The notes beneath the pieces are model-generated. The model did no database searches, had not been told where the DNA came from, and saw only the letters and a list, made by a program, of their open reading frames with translations. The position numbers and the translations under genes are program-made. 64,000 nt of DNA from Comamonadaceae bacterium (GTDB taxonomy: Bacteria > Pseudomonadota > Gammaproteobacteria > Burkholderiales > Burkholderiaceae_C): NCBI GenBank assembly GCA_947442105.1, contig CANEVH010000009.1, positions 19,180-83,179 on the forward strand, written 5' to 3'. Positions within the stretch are counted from its first letter, which is position 1. Each line of letters starts with the position of its first letter. Of the stretch, positions 28,481-36,953 are shown piece by piece.

Positions 28481-29452
28481 TTAGCGCTTTGTAAGCTTTG
28501 GCCCGACGTACACAACATACAGTGGTTCGTTGGCTCTTACTGGCCAGGAAAAATGAACACGTAATTGAGGCGTCTGAACTTTGCCGTGCCACGTGCAGAA
28601 TATGCTCATGCTAGCGTCCCCCGGGTGTGTAAAGGTCAACAGCGCCTTGAACTTTTCTTTTTCACTATCAGACGAATCTGAGAAGGTCGCACCGTGGCCG
28701 CCGCCGTCCTTAACCCCGGTGAAGAATTTCTGATAAATCTCGTGTCCTTTTGGTGTTCGCTGACCATTAACGTCAAAGCAGGATTTAAATTGATTCAATG
28801 TTCCCAGAATGGAAAGCAAGCGTTGGGCTGCGCCCGAAACGAACGGAAGACCGTTCAACGGAAAAAATGCATCCTCTGAAAACGTCAGCATTGAACATCG
28901 TGCAACCGTCAATGCCGCCAACTGATTCCAAGTGCCCATTGGCACGGGCTCGTTTTCAAGAACAGTTTCGAGCGCAACGGGATCCCAGTGATTCACAACG
29001 TCAATTGTTGTTTGGATGTTGTTGCCAGTAAGACTTTCAACGGAAAGTGGCGAAAACTGCCAATTTGAGGGTGTGAGACTGATTAACTCTCGATCAATAC
29101 CATTCAACCGACACCATGCCGCTTCGCCCACTGCCGTATCCGTTACGACATTACCGTTAAACTCTAAGTAGTCGTTAGGACTATGCGTACGGGTATCCTC
29201 CCAAAATGGTCCGGTCTTGGTGAACCATGATCGAAGTGATCGCTGCTCGTTAATAGTCAATTCCTGAATCGCTTGCGGCATCGTCATACTTGGCGTTACA
29301 AGAGCATTCGCCATGCCTCTATGACAATTCACCTCACGTCCGAAACGACGCGCAATTTTTCGAATCATCATTAGCCGATCAATTGCAGCTCTAAACGAAA
29401 CCATATCCTGAAATTGGCCATGAAAGGAAAGATCATTTACCAAGAGCGACAC
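28481..29452 (-). CDS. unknown protein, third gene of the DUF262/AAA cassette
   Basis: This 323-residue protein starts at a GTG one base after the stop of the AAA ATPase gene, so translation is coupled. No named domain is recognised. The N-terminus LVNDLSFHGQFQDMVSFRAAI and the C-terminus CTWHGKVQTPQLRVHFSWP...YVVYVGPKLTKR look like strongly conserved blocks, which I recall seeing in uncharacterised proteins beside AAA ATPases. There is no signal peptide or membrane segment. Codon use is AT-rich compared with flanking core genes. By position it is probably an effector or specificity factor, but this is inference. Confidence 0.75.
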   Translation of the reverse strand: MSLLVNDLSFHGQFQDMVSFRAAIDRLMMIRKIARRFGREVNCHRGMANALVTPSMTMPQAIQELTINEQRSLRSWFTKTGPFWEDTRTHSPNDYLEFNGNVVTDTAVGEAAWCRLNGIDRELISLTPSNWQFSPLSVESLTGNNIQTTIDVVNHWDPVALETVLENEPVPMGTWNQLAALTVARCSMLTFSEDAFFPLNGLPFVSGAAQRLLSILGTLNQFKSCFDVNGQRTPKGHEIYQKFFTGVKDGGGHGATFSDSSDSEKEKFKALLTFTHPGDASMSIFCTWHGKVQTPQLRVHFSWPVRANEPLYVVYVGPKLTKR

Positions 29453-29453
29453 G

Positions 29454-30644
29454 TCATGAACCCCAGCCAGAAAAGTAGTTCATATCCTTATCGAACTGAT
29501 CAAAAAATCCATCGGGCCAGGTATCGATATTGCCTAATCGGTCCAGTTGAGGGCTTAGAACTTGGGCGGTTCCTTCTGACCTTGGTTTGAAGAAATGAAG
29601 TGCGACTTGTTCCGGCGTTATTCGCTCATCCTTAACAGCCCGGCGAATTCCGTTCAGTACATGGTCGCTGTGCGTCTCCACGATAACCTGCACCCCAGCC
29701 ATGGCCACATCTGCCAAAAACCGTCCCATTAGTGCTTGCCCTGCAGGATGAAGATGCACTTCTGGGTTCTCAATAAGCAGAATACCTCCAACCTTTGCAG
29801 ATAGCGCCGCAACGACGATCGGTAATATTTGTGTAAGCCCAAACCCCACATGAATCGGGCGATGGAAGTCCGTATCGTCCGAAGTTCGCAGTCCGAGTGT
29901 TACCGCGTTGGCCTGTAGGACTTGTAGCACAACCAATCCACAGCCTGGAAAGAATTGCTGCATGCGAGCCTCGACTTGGCGTAACAGTGTTGGTGGTATG
30001 CCTTCGATAATCAAACCGTCAAGGACACGCTCGCCACGCCCCAAATGCAGCACGCTCACGGCATGTTCTCCAGCAGGTCCAACTACAGCTGCAGTCTCTT
30101 CGATTGAATAAAATTCACGGGGGCCAATGCGTTCAGCTGTGATGTAAGAAAGGCCTCGAAGACGGTATGTCAATGAGTCAATATTCAACTGCAAAACGCT
30201 TTTACCATGATCATGTGCAGACTCAACCTCGAATGCTGTTTGGTTATTGATAAGTGGAGGGAGTAAATATTGCAACATGTTTGGCTCCAGGGTTGCTGCG
30301 TCCCCAACAGAAACATGATCAACGCCCATCGACATTTCGAACCGCTCTCCTGAAAATGACCAGTGATAACTCAGTTCGCCATCTGAAAGTCCCATTTTAA
30401 TGCTGCGACGCCCATGCACTTTGTCAACTACATCTCCTACGGTTCCCAACTTTATTGCATTGCCATTTAGCAGTAGTCGCGACGACCATTCGTGATCACG
30501 CATGGTCTGATGCAGAAGAACGAGCGATTGGAGAACAGACGATTTACCGGACGCGTTAGCGCCAGATAGCAAGGTCAAACTAGCGAGAGGAAGCTTTAGT
30601 AGATCGAAGCATTTGAAGTCATGAAGATCCAGTCGGTTAAGCAT
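29454..30644 (-). CDS. AAA15-type ATPase, DUF3696-like
   Basis: This 396-residue SMC/RecF/OLD-like ATPase has Walker A GANASGKSS at residues 28-36, preceded by LDLHDFKCFDLLKLPLASLTLL, and a Walker B region GGILLIENPEVHLHPAGQ followed by VETHSDHVLNGIRRAV. The C-terminal DKDMNYFSG segment resembles the DUF3696 tail. It lacks an obvious TOPRIM domain. A strong GGAGG lies six bases upstream of the ATG, and the gene overlaps the DUF262 gene by eight bases. ATPases of this class act as sensors or motors in several phage-defence systems (OLD, Septu, Gabija, retron-linked). Confidence 0.88.
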   Translation of the reverse strand: MLNRLDLHDFKCFDLLKLPLASLTLLSGANASGKSSVLQSLVLLHQTMRDHEWSSRLLLNGNAIKLGTVGDVVDKVHGRRSIKMGLSDGELSYHWSFSGERFEMSMGVDHVSVGDAATLEPNMLQYLLPPLINNQTAFEVESAHDHGKSVLQLNIDSLTYRLRGLSYITAERIGPREFYSIEETAAVVGPAGEHAVSVLHLGRGERVLDGLIIEGIPPTLLRQVEARMQQFFPGCGLVVLQVLQANAVTLGLRTSDDTDFHRPIHVGFGLTQILPIVVAALSAKVGGILLIENPEVHLHPAGQALMGRFLADVAMAGVQVIVETHSDHVLNGIRRAVKDERITPEQVALHFFKPRSEGTAQVLSPQLDRLGNIDTWPDGFFDQFDKDMNYFSGWGS

Positions 30645-31731
30645 TTAATACCTCCATAAACGTGGCCTTAGCGGCTTTAAATCGGTAAGCGACTTTTCTC
30701 GGGTCATTTGTGCCGTAAGTGATTGCAGTAATGAATTCATCGTCTTCCATTAAGGAGAAGAATGCCGCTTTTAAATCAACAGCGTTGGCTTTGACAGTAC
30801 TCTCAGAATAATCTGAAAGTACTATTGACATGACATCCCAGAGGGATGCATTTAGGATGCTGCGGCTATGTCCGCTGCTGGTATGCTTTCTGAACGCGTG
30901 CTGCCCAAATACTGTGTAATTGTTCTTAAGGGTGGTGCGGAATTTAGCACTAAGTTGCCGCAAATCCTCAGTGGAGAGCTTGTTCATAGTTTTCAGCCCT
31001 CGTGCCAGAAACTCATCCATGTCCCCTCGGTAATCTTGTATTGGTAAAAGTCTAAAAGCGCAGAATCGATTTACAAATTCTCGATCGCGCATTGCCGCAG
31101 TCTTCAAACTTTTCCCAGTAGCCTTGATAAAAAGCGGTGTCATCGCCTCTTCTTTTAAAAACCGTGTTGCACTACCCATGTACAGACAATTTCGCATCTG
31201 CTGACGTGTCAATGGAACGCCGCCATTTACCCGATCAAAAATGTCTAAGCGTGCTTGCTCAGGCACCTTTGCATCAATCACATAGAGGATAAGGTTGCAG
31301 TCTTCGATACGGTTTTGCAGTTTCGGAGAAAGGTTTCTGAAATACTTTTTATTCAATTCTGGCTGATCGGGTAGCTTGAGTTGGAAATCGTTATTTACAA
31401 ATCGCTGAAACGTGGATAGGCGCTGCAGTCCATCAACAACAATCATTCGACCCTCTTCATCCTCACCCAGGTAAAAAACTGGCAGTGGAATTCGCATCAG
31501 AACGGACTCAATCAGTTTGCTTTGTTTATCCTCCTGCCAAATGAAGTCGCGTTGAAAGTCTGGATTCATGACGAAAGAGCCTTTCTCAATCCGACGTAGA
31601 ACATCATGGACCGTACGATTCTCATTCCGGATTAGCAATGTATCAATTGGATATCCACCCAAGGAAACATCATCTTTTGCATTGGTGAGCCCCTCTATTT
31701 CCTCTTCATCCGTCGTATGTGAAGTATTCAT
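30637..31731 (-). CDS. DUF262 domain protein
   Basis: This 364-residue protein has a DUF262 domain in its first 130 residues: VMNPDFQRDFIWQEDKQSKL, IESVLMRIPLPVFYL and VVDGLQRLSTFQRFV. DUF262 has a ParB-like fold and acts as the nucleotide-sensing half of GmrSD-type restriction enzymes. The usual DGQQR motif reads DGLQR here. The rest of the protein is helical and shows no clear HNH (DUF1524) nuclease motif, so it is not a complete GmrSD enzyme. It is the first gene of the coupled three-gene operon; an 11-base palindrome GTACCGGGTAC lies 42 bases upstream. Confidence 0.88.
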   Translation of the reverse strand: MNTSHTTDEEEIEGLTNAKDDVSLGGYPIDTLLIRNENRTVHDVLRRIEKGSFVMNPDFQRDFIWQEDKQSKLIESVLMRIPLPVFYLGEDEEGRMIVVDGLQRLSTFQRFVNNDFQLKLPDQPELNKKYFRNLSPKLQNRIEDCNLILYVIDAKVPEQARLDIFDRVNGGVPLTRQQMRNCLYMGSATRFLKEEAMTPLFIKATGKSLKTAAMRDREFVNRFCAFRLLPIQDYRGDMDEFLARGLKTMNKLSTEDLRQLSAKFRTTLKNNYTVFGQHAFRKHTSSGHSRSILNASLWDVMSIVLSDYSESTVKANAVDLKAAFFSLMEDDEFITAITYGTNDPRKVAYRFKAAKATFMEVLNA

Positions 31732-32424
31732 TTAAGCCTCATTCGTCAAAACTGTCTTTTGTTAGCGTTGTTGTACCGGGTACTTGATGGAAATATGAAA
31801 ATATTTTGATCTGGTTGGATGGACCGTGCCGCTGACATTGTAGGTGCAGCTTACTATCGGCAACATCGTTAAATGATTTGTTGTTTTGGATGAGCCGACC
31901 TTAGGTTTGAGTTCACGGTGGATTAAATCGGAACTCAATGCGGAACGCCTGCTTTTGGTCGATGTCTGGTGCCCACTTTGACGAAATGGTCGCCACTAAG
32001 CAGCCGGTCCATCCCTAGTTGCCAGCGGCTGAAATTGTGCAGGCAGACCGCAGATGTCGAAGACCGGAATCGCTGTAAATTTGACTCACAGGCGACTTGA
32101 GTAAAAGACCGCTCCTAGCCCACCATTGAACGACAGAACAGCAGCTGTCAAGACAGCTTGTGGTCATAGCCGCTACCTATATTGTTGAAGATCAAGTTGC
32201 TCGAAAGCAGTCGCTGTAACCGTAATTTAAGGAGCGACGTTTGTCGGCTATCAGGCCGCGAACTCAATCACCTCTATGACTGCAATGGGTCGAAAGCAAC
32301 CAAAACACTTCCCCCACCGCACCTCGGTGACAGACCCCCACCCAGTTTTCAGGCGTAATTGCAGCCTCCGACGCCGAGCGTCAGACGCACGGTCCCAACC
32401 CCACATTCACCCTGACCAAACGCC
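31732..32424. other. 693-base gap between defence-like operon and acyl-CoA dehydrogenase
   Basis: It contains the upstream region of the DUF262 operon. The rest has no open frame with a start and ribosome-binding site that I can support. Composition shifts from AT-rich on the left to GC-rich on the right at about 32.3 kb, which marks the island edge. No tRNA or attachment repeat is visible. Confidence 0.6.
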
Positions 32425-34281
32425 ATGAAACTTCGCCCCACCCTTGATTTTTTGCTCAACGACTGGCTCAAGACCACGGATTTGACGCAGCGCGCGCGCT
32501 TTAGCGACCATTCGCGTGACACCTTTGACGCGGTGCTGGACACTTGCGAGCGCATTGCGCGCGAGAAATTTGCGCCCTTCAACCGCCTGGTGGACGTGCA
32601 AGAGCCGCACTTTGACGGCGAAAAAGTCATCCTGCCCCAGGCCACGCAAGACGCAGCCAAGGCCTATGCCGAGTCGGGCATGCTCAGCGCCTCGCAGGAC
32701 TTTGAAATGGGCGGCATGCAGCTGCCCTACAGCGTGGAGGCTGCGGCCAACTCGTTTTTCGCCTGCGCCTCGGTCAGCATTGGCTCGGGCATGCTGACCA
32801 CCGGCAACGCCAATTTGCTGATGGTGCACGGCACGGCGCTGCAAAAAGAGGTGTTTGCCAAGAACGAATTCAATGGCCGCTTCTCCGGCACCATGTGCCT
32901 GAGCGAGCCCCAAGCGGGCTCCAGCTTGTCGGACATCACCACCCGTGCCGTGCCCGATGGCGCGGACTTTGAGTCCGAAGCGCTGGGCGCGCGCTACCGC
33001 CTCAAGGGCAACAAGATGTGGATATCGAGTGGCGAGCACGAGCTGTCCGAGAACATCATCCACCTGGTGCTGGCCAAAATTCCCGACGCCAATGGCGCGC
33101 TGGTGCCCGGCACACGCGGCATTTCGCTCTTTATCGTGCCCAAAAAGCTGGTGGGCCTGGACGGCCAACTTACCGGCGTGCGCAACGACGTGGCGCTGGC
33201 CGGCCTGAACCACAAGCTGGGCTGGCGCGGCACTACCAATACCTTGCTCAATTTTGGCGAGGGCAAATACCCGGTGGATGCGCAGTCCGGCGGCCCCTAT
33301 GGCAACGGCGCAGGCGCCGTGGGCTACCTGGTCGGCAAACCTGGCGATGGCCTGCGCTGCATGTTCCACATGATGAACGAGGCGCGCATTGGCGTGGGCA
33401 TTGCGGCCACCATGCTCGGGCTGGCCGGCTATTACGCCAGCCTGGACTACGCCAAAAACCGGCCCCAGGGTCGGCCCATGGGATCCGGCGGCAAAGACCC
33501 CTCTCAGCCCCAAGTGCGCATCATTGAACACAGCGATGTGCGCCGCATGCTGCTAGCCCAAAAATCCTATGGCGAAGGCGCGCTGGCGCTGGCACTGTAT
33601 TGCGCCCGCCTGGTGGACGAGCAACACACCGCTGACGCCGCCGCTGCCGACGAAGCCCGCCTGCTGCTCGAAGTGCTCACGCCCATTGCCAAAAGCTGGC
33701 CCAGCGAGTGGTGCCTGGAGGCCAATTCGCTGGCCATCCAAGTGCATGGCGGCTACGGCTACACGCGCGACTTCCCGGTGGAGCAATACTGGCGCGACAA
33801 CCGCCTCAACATGATCCACGAGGGCGCCCACGGCATTCAGGGCATGGACTTGCTGGGGCGCAAAGTGCTGATGGAAAACGGGCGCGGCATGCAACTGCTG
33901 GCCGCGCGCATGCAAGTCACCATGGCGCGCGCCGCGCCCAACGCGCTGCTCGCGCCCTATGCCGACGCGCTGGGCAAAGCCCTGGCCAAGGTGGGTGCCG
34001 CCACGCAAGCGGCCTGGTCTACCGGCGCCCCCACCGAGGCGCTGGCCAACGCCGTGCCCTATATGCAGGCCTTTGGCCACACGGTGCTGGCCTGGGTTTG
34101 GCTGGAAGTGGCCCTGGCCACGCTAGAGAGCGACCCAAGCCAAGCCCAGTCCGCAAGCCAAGGCCGCATGGGCGCCGCGCGCTTCTTCTTCCACTACGAG
34201 CTGCCCAAAATCGGCGCTTGGCTGAATGTGGTGCAATCGCGCGACATGACCTGTGCCACCCTGCCCGAGGACGCTTTCTGA
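32425..34281 (+). CDS. acyl-CoA dehydrogenase (long form with C-terminal extension)
   Basis: This 618-residue FAD enzyme introduces the first double bond in acyl-CoA. Family blocks include GTMCLSEPQAGSSLSDITTRA near residue 160 and KGNKMWISSGEHELSENIIH; the substrate pocket helix QVHGGYGYTRDFPVEQYWRD lies near residue 440. The last 130 residues form the extra C-terminal domain of the 600-residue class that often uses medium or long-chain substrates. A two-membrane-helix protein starts on its last base. Confidence 0.93.
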   Translation: MKLRPTLDFLLNDWLKTTDLTQRARFSDHSRDTFDAVLDTCERIAREKFAPFNRLVDVQEPHFDGEKVILPQATQDAAKAYAESGMLSASQDFEMGGMQLPYSVEAAANSFFACASVSIGSGMLTTGNANLLMVHGTALQKEVFAKNEFNGRFSGTMCLSEPQAGSSLSDITTRAVPDGADFESEALGARYRLKGNKMWISSGEHELSENIIHLVLAKIPDANGALVPGTRGISLFIVPKKLVGLDGQLTGVRNDVALAGLNHKLGWRGTTNTLLNFGEGKYPVDAQSGGPYGNGAGAVGYLVGKPGDGLRCMFHMMNEARIGVGIAATMLGLAGYYASLDYAKNRPQGRPMGSGGKDPSQPQVRIIEHSDVRRMLLAQKSYGEGALALALYCARLVDEQHTADAAAADEARLLLEVLTPIAKSWPSEWCLEANSLAIQVHGGYGYTRDFPVEQYWRDNRLNMIHEGAHGIQGMDLLGRKVLMENGRGMQLLAARMQVTMARAAPNALLAPYADALGKALAKVGAATQAAWSTGAPTEALANAVPYMQAFGHTVLAWVWLEVALATLESDPSQAQSASQGRMGAARFFFHYELPKIGAWLNVVQSRDMTCATLPEDAF

Positions 34282-34505
34282 TGGCTTTTTTCAAAAAATA
34301 CAACGGCACCGCCGATCTGCGCTTGCTGAGCATAGAGCGTTGGGCCTGGATATTGATTTATGGCGGGCTGCTGGCTTGCGTGCTGTCGTACTTCATGCCC
34401 GCAGTCCCTGAGGGCGGCTTCAGTTTGCTTACCGCCTGTGGCTTGCTCGCAGTGGCTTTGGGGGCCGCGCTCATTGTGGTGCGTTCCCGACTGCACGGCG
34501 AGTAG
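34281..34505 (+). CDS. small two-helix membrane protein
   Basis: This 74-residue protein starts in a TGATG overlap with the acyl-CoA dehydrogenase stop, which strongly supports it as a real coupled gene. Two hydrophobic segments (WAWILIYGGLLACVLSYFM and LLTACGLLAVALGAALIVV) predict two membrane helices with a short basic tail. I recognise no family and assign no function. Confidence 0.75.
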   Translation: MAFFKKYNGTADLRLLSIERWAWILIYGGLLACVLSYFMPAVPEGGFSLLTACGLLAVALGAALIVVRSRLHGE

Positions 34506-34651
34506 CCGCGCCCAGCGTATCGCTGCGGCGACAGTTGCCAGAGCGCCTGCGGCGGCACAATCATTTACGTTTTTTGACCCCCTGTAACTTTCATGAAGGT
34601 GCGCAGCACCCCAATCATGGGAGTTCATTTACCTTAACTTGAGGAATTCGC

Positions 34652-35443
34652 ATGACGCGCACCATCCAACAACTGTTTGATTTGACTGGAAAAACCGCCC
34701 TGGTCACCGGTGGCTCCCGCGGCCTGGGCTTGCAAATGGCGCACGCTTTGGGGGAGGCCGGGGCCAAGGTATTGATTACCTCGCGCAAGGCCGAAGACCT
34801 GGAACAGGCCACCGCCGAACTGCAAGCCGCAGGCATTGACGCCCGCTGGGTGGCCGCCGATTGCGCTAAGGACAGCGAAATCACCCGCCTGGTGGACGAG
34901 ACTCTGCACCGCATGGGCGACGTCGACATTTTGGTGAACAACGCAGGCGCCACCTGGGGCGCACCCGCAGAAGACCACCCTATCGAGGCCTGGGACAAGG
35001 TGATGAACCTCAATGTGCGCGGCTACTTTTTGCTCAGCCAGGCGCTGGCCAAGCGCAGCATGATTGCGCGCCGCTCGGGCCGCATCATTAACGTGGCGTC
35101 CATCGCCGGGCTTGGCGGCAACCCCGACGTCTTGCACACCATCGCCTACAACACCTCCAAGGGCGCGGTCATCAATTTCACCCGCGCCCTGGGCGCGGAG
35201 TGGGGCAAGTACAACATCACCGTCAACGCGATTTGCCCAGGTTTCTTCCCCAGCAAAATGACCGCTGGCACCTTGAAAGCCGTGGGCGAGGAAACGCTCG
35301 CCGCCCACGCACCGCTCAAACGCCTGGGGGACGACGAAGACCTCAAGGGCCTGTGCCTTTTGTTCGCCTCCGACGCCGGCAAGCACATTACCGGCCAATG
35401 GCTGGCGGTGGACGGCGGCGTGAGCGTGGTCACGGGTGGCTGA
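34652..35443 (+). CDS. SDR family oxidoreductase (3-oxoacyl-reductase-like)
   Basis: This 263-residue short-chain dehydrogenase has the NADP-binding motif TGGSRGLGLQMA near residue 21, NNAG near residue 95, the catalytic serine in INVASIAGLGG, and the Y-x-x-x-K in YNTSKGAV. SRK after the second strand suggests NADP(H). It lies between acyl-CoA dehydrogenase and thioesterase genes, so it probably reduces or oxidises an acyl-CoA-type keto/hydroxy group. Confidence 0.92.
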   Translation: MTRTIQQLFDLTGKTALVTGGSRGLGLQMAHALGEAGAKVLITSRKAEDLEQATAELQAAGIDARWVAADCAKDSEITRLVDETLHRMGDVDILVNNAGATWGAPAEDHPIEAWDKVMNLNVRGYFLLSQALAKRSMIARRSGRIINVASIAGLGGNPDVLHTIAYNTSKGAVINFTRALGAEWGKYNITVNAICPGFFPSKMTAGTLKAVGEETLAAHAPLKRLGDDEDLKGLCLLFASDAGKHITGQWLAVDGGVSVVTGG

Positions 35444-35921
35444 AATCGGCCCAGCGGCGGCTGCGGACTCCTGGGAGCGGGTGGCCGGGTTTGGGGTGGA
35501 CGTTCCCTTCGTGCGGCACCTGGGCTTCGTGCTGACGCAGTTTGCGTCTGGCCAGTCCGAGATCACTTACACCGCCCAGCCAGAGCACCTCAATTCATTT
35601 GGCGTCACCCACGGCGGCGCTTTGATGACGTTGCTAGACGTGTCCATGGCCACCGCCGCGCGCAGCGATGTGCCCGAGCAGGGCGTGGTCACCATCGAGA
35701 TGAAAACCAGCTTTATGCACCCCGCCGTGGGGCCGCTGGTGGCCCGTGGCACGCTGGTGCAGCGCACCGCGAGCCTGGCGTTTACCCAGTCCACGATTTA
35801 TGACGCCCGTGGCCAAGCTTGCGCCAGCGCCATGGGCACCTTCAAATACATGAAGCGTGCGCCGGGCGCTGCGGCTGTCGCCAGCCAGTCCAGCCCGTCT
35901 GCCTCCATTCCAACTGACTAA
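35436..35921 (+). CDS. PaaI-type hotdog thioesterase
   Basis: This 161-residue protein has the PaaI/YigI-type pattern NSFGVTHGGALMTLLDVSMATAA and VTIEMKTSFMHPAVGPLVARGTLV, the hotdog fold that hydrolyses acyl-CoA. The start is GTG at 35436, overlapping the SDR stop by eight bases. The C-terminal 15 residues are Ala/Ser-rich and probably disordered. Confidence 0.9.
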   Translation: MAEIGPAAAADSWERVAGFGVDVPFVRHLGFVLTQFASGQSEITYTAQPEHLNSFGVTHGGALMTLLDVSMATAARSDVPEQGVVTIEMKTSFMHPAVGPLVARGTLVQRTASLAFTQSTIYDARGQACASAMGTFKYMKRAPGAAAVASQSSPSASIPTD

Positions 35922-35936
35922 GCAAAGAGCCCCACC

Positions 35937-36953
35937 ATGCCCGCAAACCGCCAAATCCACCTCGACAACCGCCCCAAGGGCGAAGCCCAAGCCAGCAACT
36001 TTGCGTTGGTGGATAGCGAGACGCCACCCCTGAAAGACGGCGAAGTGCTAGTGCGCCACCACTTTTTGAGCCTGGACCCCTATATGCGAGGCCGCATGAA
36101 CGACGCCAAAAGCTATGCCCAACCCCAAGCCCTGGGCCAGACCATGGGCGGCGGCACGGTGGGCGAAGTGCTGGAGTCGCGCAACCCGCAGTACCCCGTG
36201 GGCACCCAGGTGGTGGGCATGGGTGGCTGGCAGGAATACAGCGTAGTCAACGCCACGCTGCCCGGCGCCCTGCGCGCAGTAGACACCCGCCATGTGCCGC
36301 TGAGCGCCTACCTGGGTGCCGTGGGCATGCCGGGCGTCACGGCCTACTACGGCCTAGTCCACATCATTGCGCCCAAAGCGGGCGACACGCTGGTAATCAG
36401 CGCCGCCACCGGCGCGGTGGGCAGCGCTTTTGCCGCTTTGAGCAAAGCGCGCGGCTGCCGCACGGTTGGCATTGCCGGGGGCGCCGAGAAGTGCAAATAT
36501 GCGGTGGACGAACTGGGCTTTGACGCTTGCATTGACTACAAGGAACACACAGACGCGGCCAGCCTCTCAGCCGCCATTGCAGCCGCTTGCCCCAAGGGCA
36601 TAGACGGCTATTTTGAGAACGTGGGCGGCATGGTGCTGAACGCCGTGCTACCGCTCATGAACGCCTTTTGCCGCATCGCGGTGTGCGGCATGATTGCCGG
36701 CTACAACGGCGCGCCGCTGCCCCTGACGCACCCGGCGCTGATCTTGATGCAGCGCCTCAAGATCGAGGGCTTTATCGTCAGTGAGCACATGGAAGTGTGG
36801 CCTGCCGCCCTGGCCGAGCTGGGTGGCCTTGTCGCCAGCGGCAAGCTGCGCGCACGCGAGAGCATTGCCCACGGGCTGGAGAACGCGCCTGAGGCCTTTT
36901 TGGGCTTGCTCAAGGGCAAGAACTTTGGCAAACAACTCGTTAAGCTGGTCTGA
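35937..36953 (+). CDS. NADP-dependent, zinc-independent MDR oxidoreductase (CurA-like)
   Basis: This 338-residue medium-chain reductase has FLSLDPYMRGRMND near the N-terminus, VGMPGVTAYYGL and the nucleotide loop VISAATGAVGSAFAALSKARG. No zinc ligands are seen. Members reduce double bonds of enones (curcumin reductase, leukotriene B4 dehydrogenase type). It stands 15 bases after the thioesterase and abuts the next acyl-CoA dehydrogenase gene without any gap. Confidence 0.93.
   Translation: MPANRQIHLDNRPKGEAQASNFALVDSETPPLKDGEVLVRHHFLSLDPYMRGRMNDAKSYAQPQALGQTMGGGTVGEVLESRNPQYPVGTQVVGMGGWQEYSVVNATLPGALRAVDTRHVPLSAYLGAVGMPGVTAYYGLVHIIAPKAGDTLVISAATGAVGSAFAALSKARGCRTVGIAGGAEKCKYAVDELGFDACIDYKEHTDAASLSAAIAAACPKGIDGYFENVGGMVLNAVLPLMNAFCRIAVCGMIAGYNGAPLPLTHPALILMQRLKIEGFIVSEHMEVWPAALAELGGLVASGKLRARESIAHGLENAPEAFLGLLKGKNFGKQLVKLV

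Noticed and set aside
28481..31731. Complete GmrSD type IV restriction system
   Set aside because: The DUF262 half is present, but no DUF1524 HNH nuclease motif is found in any of the three proteins.
31773..31783. GTACCGGGTAC palindrome upstream of the DUF262 operon as an operator
   Set aside because: Only 11 bases, single copy and no known regulator; such a palindrome can occur by chance. It is noted in the DUF262 entry only.
32143..32158. AGCTGTC / GACAGCT hairpin as a terminator
   Set aside because: The loop is only two bases and no T-run follows.
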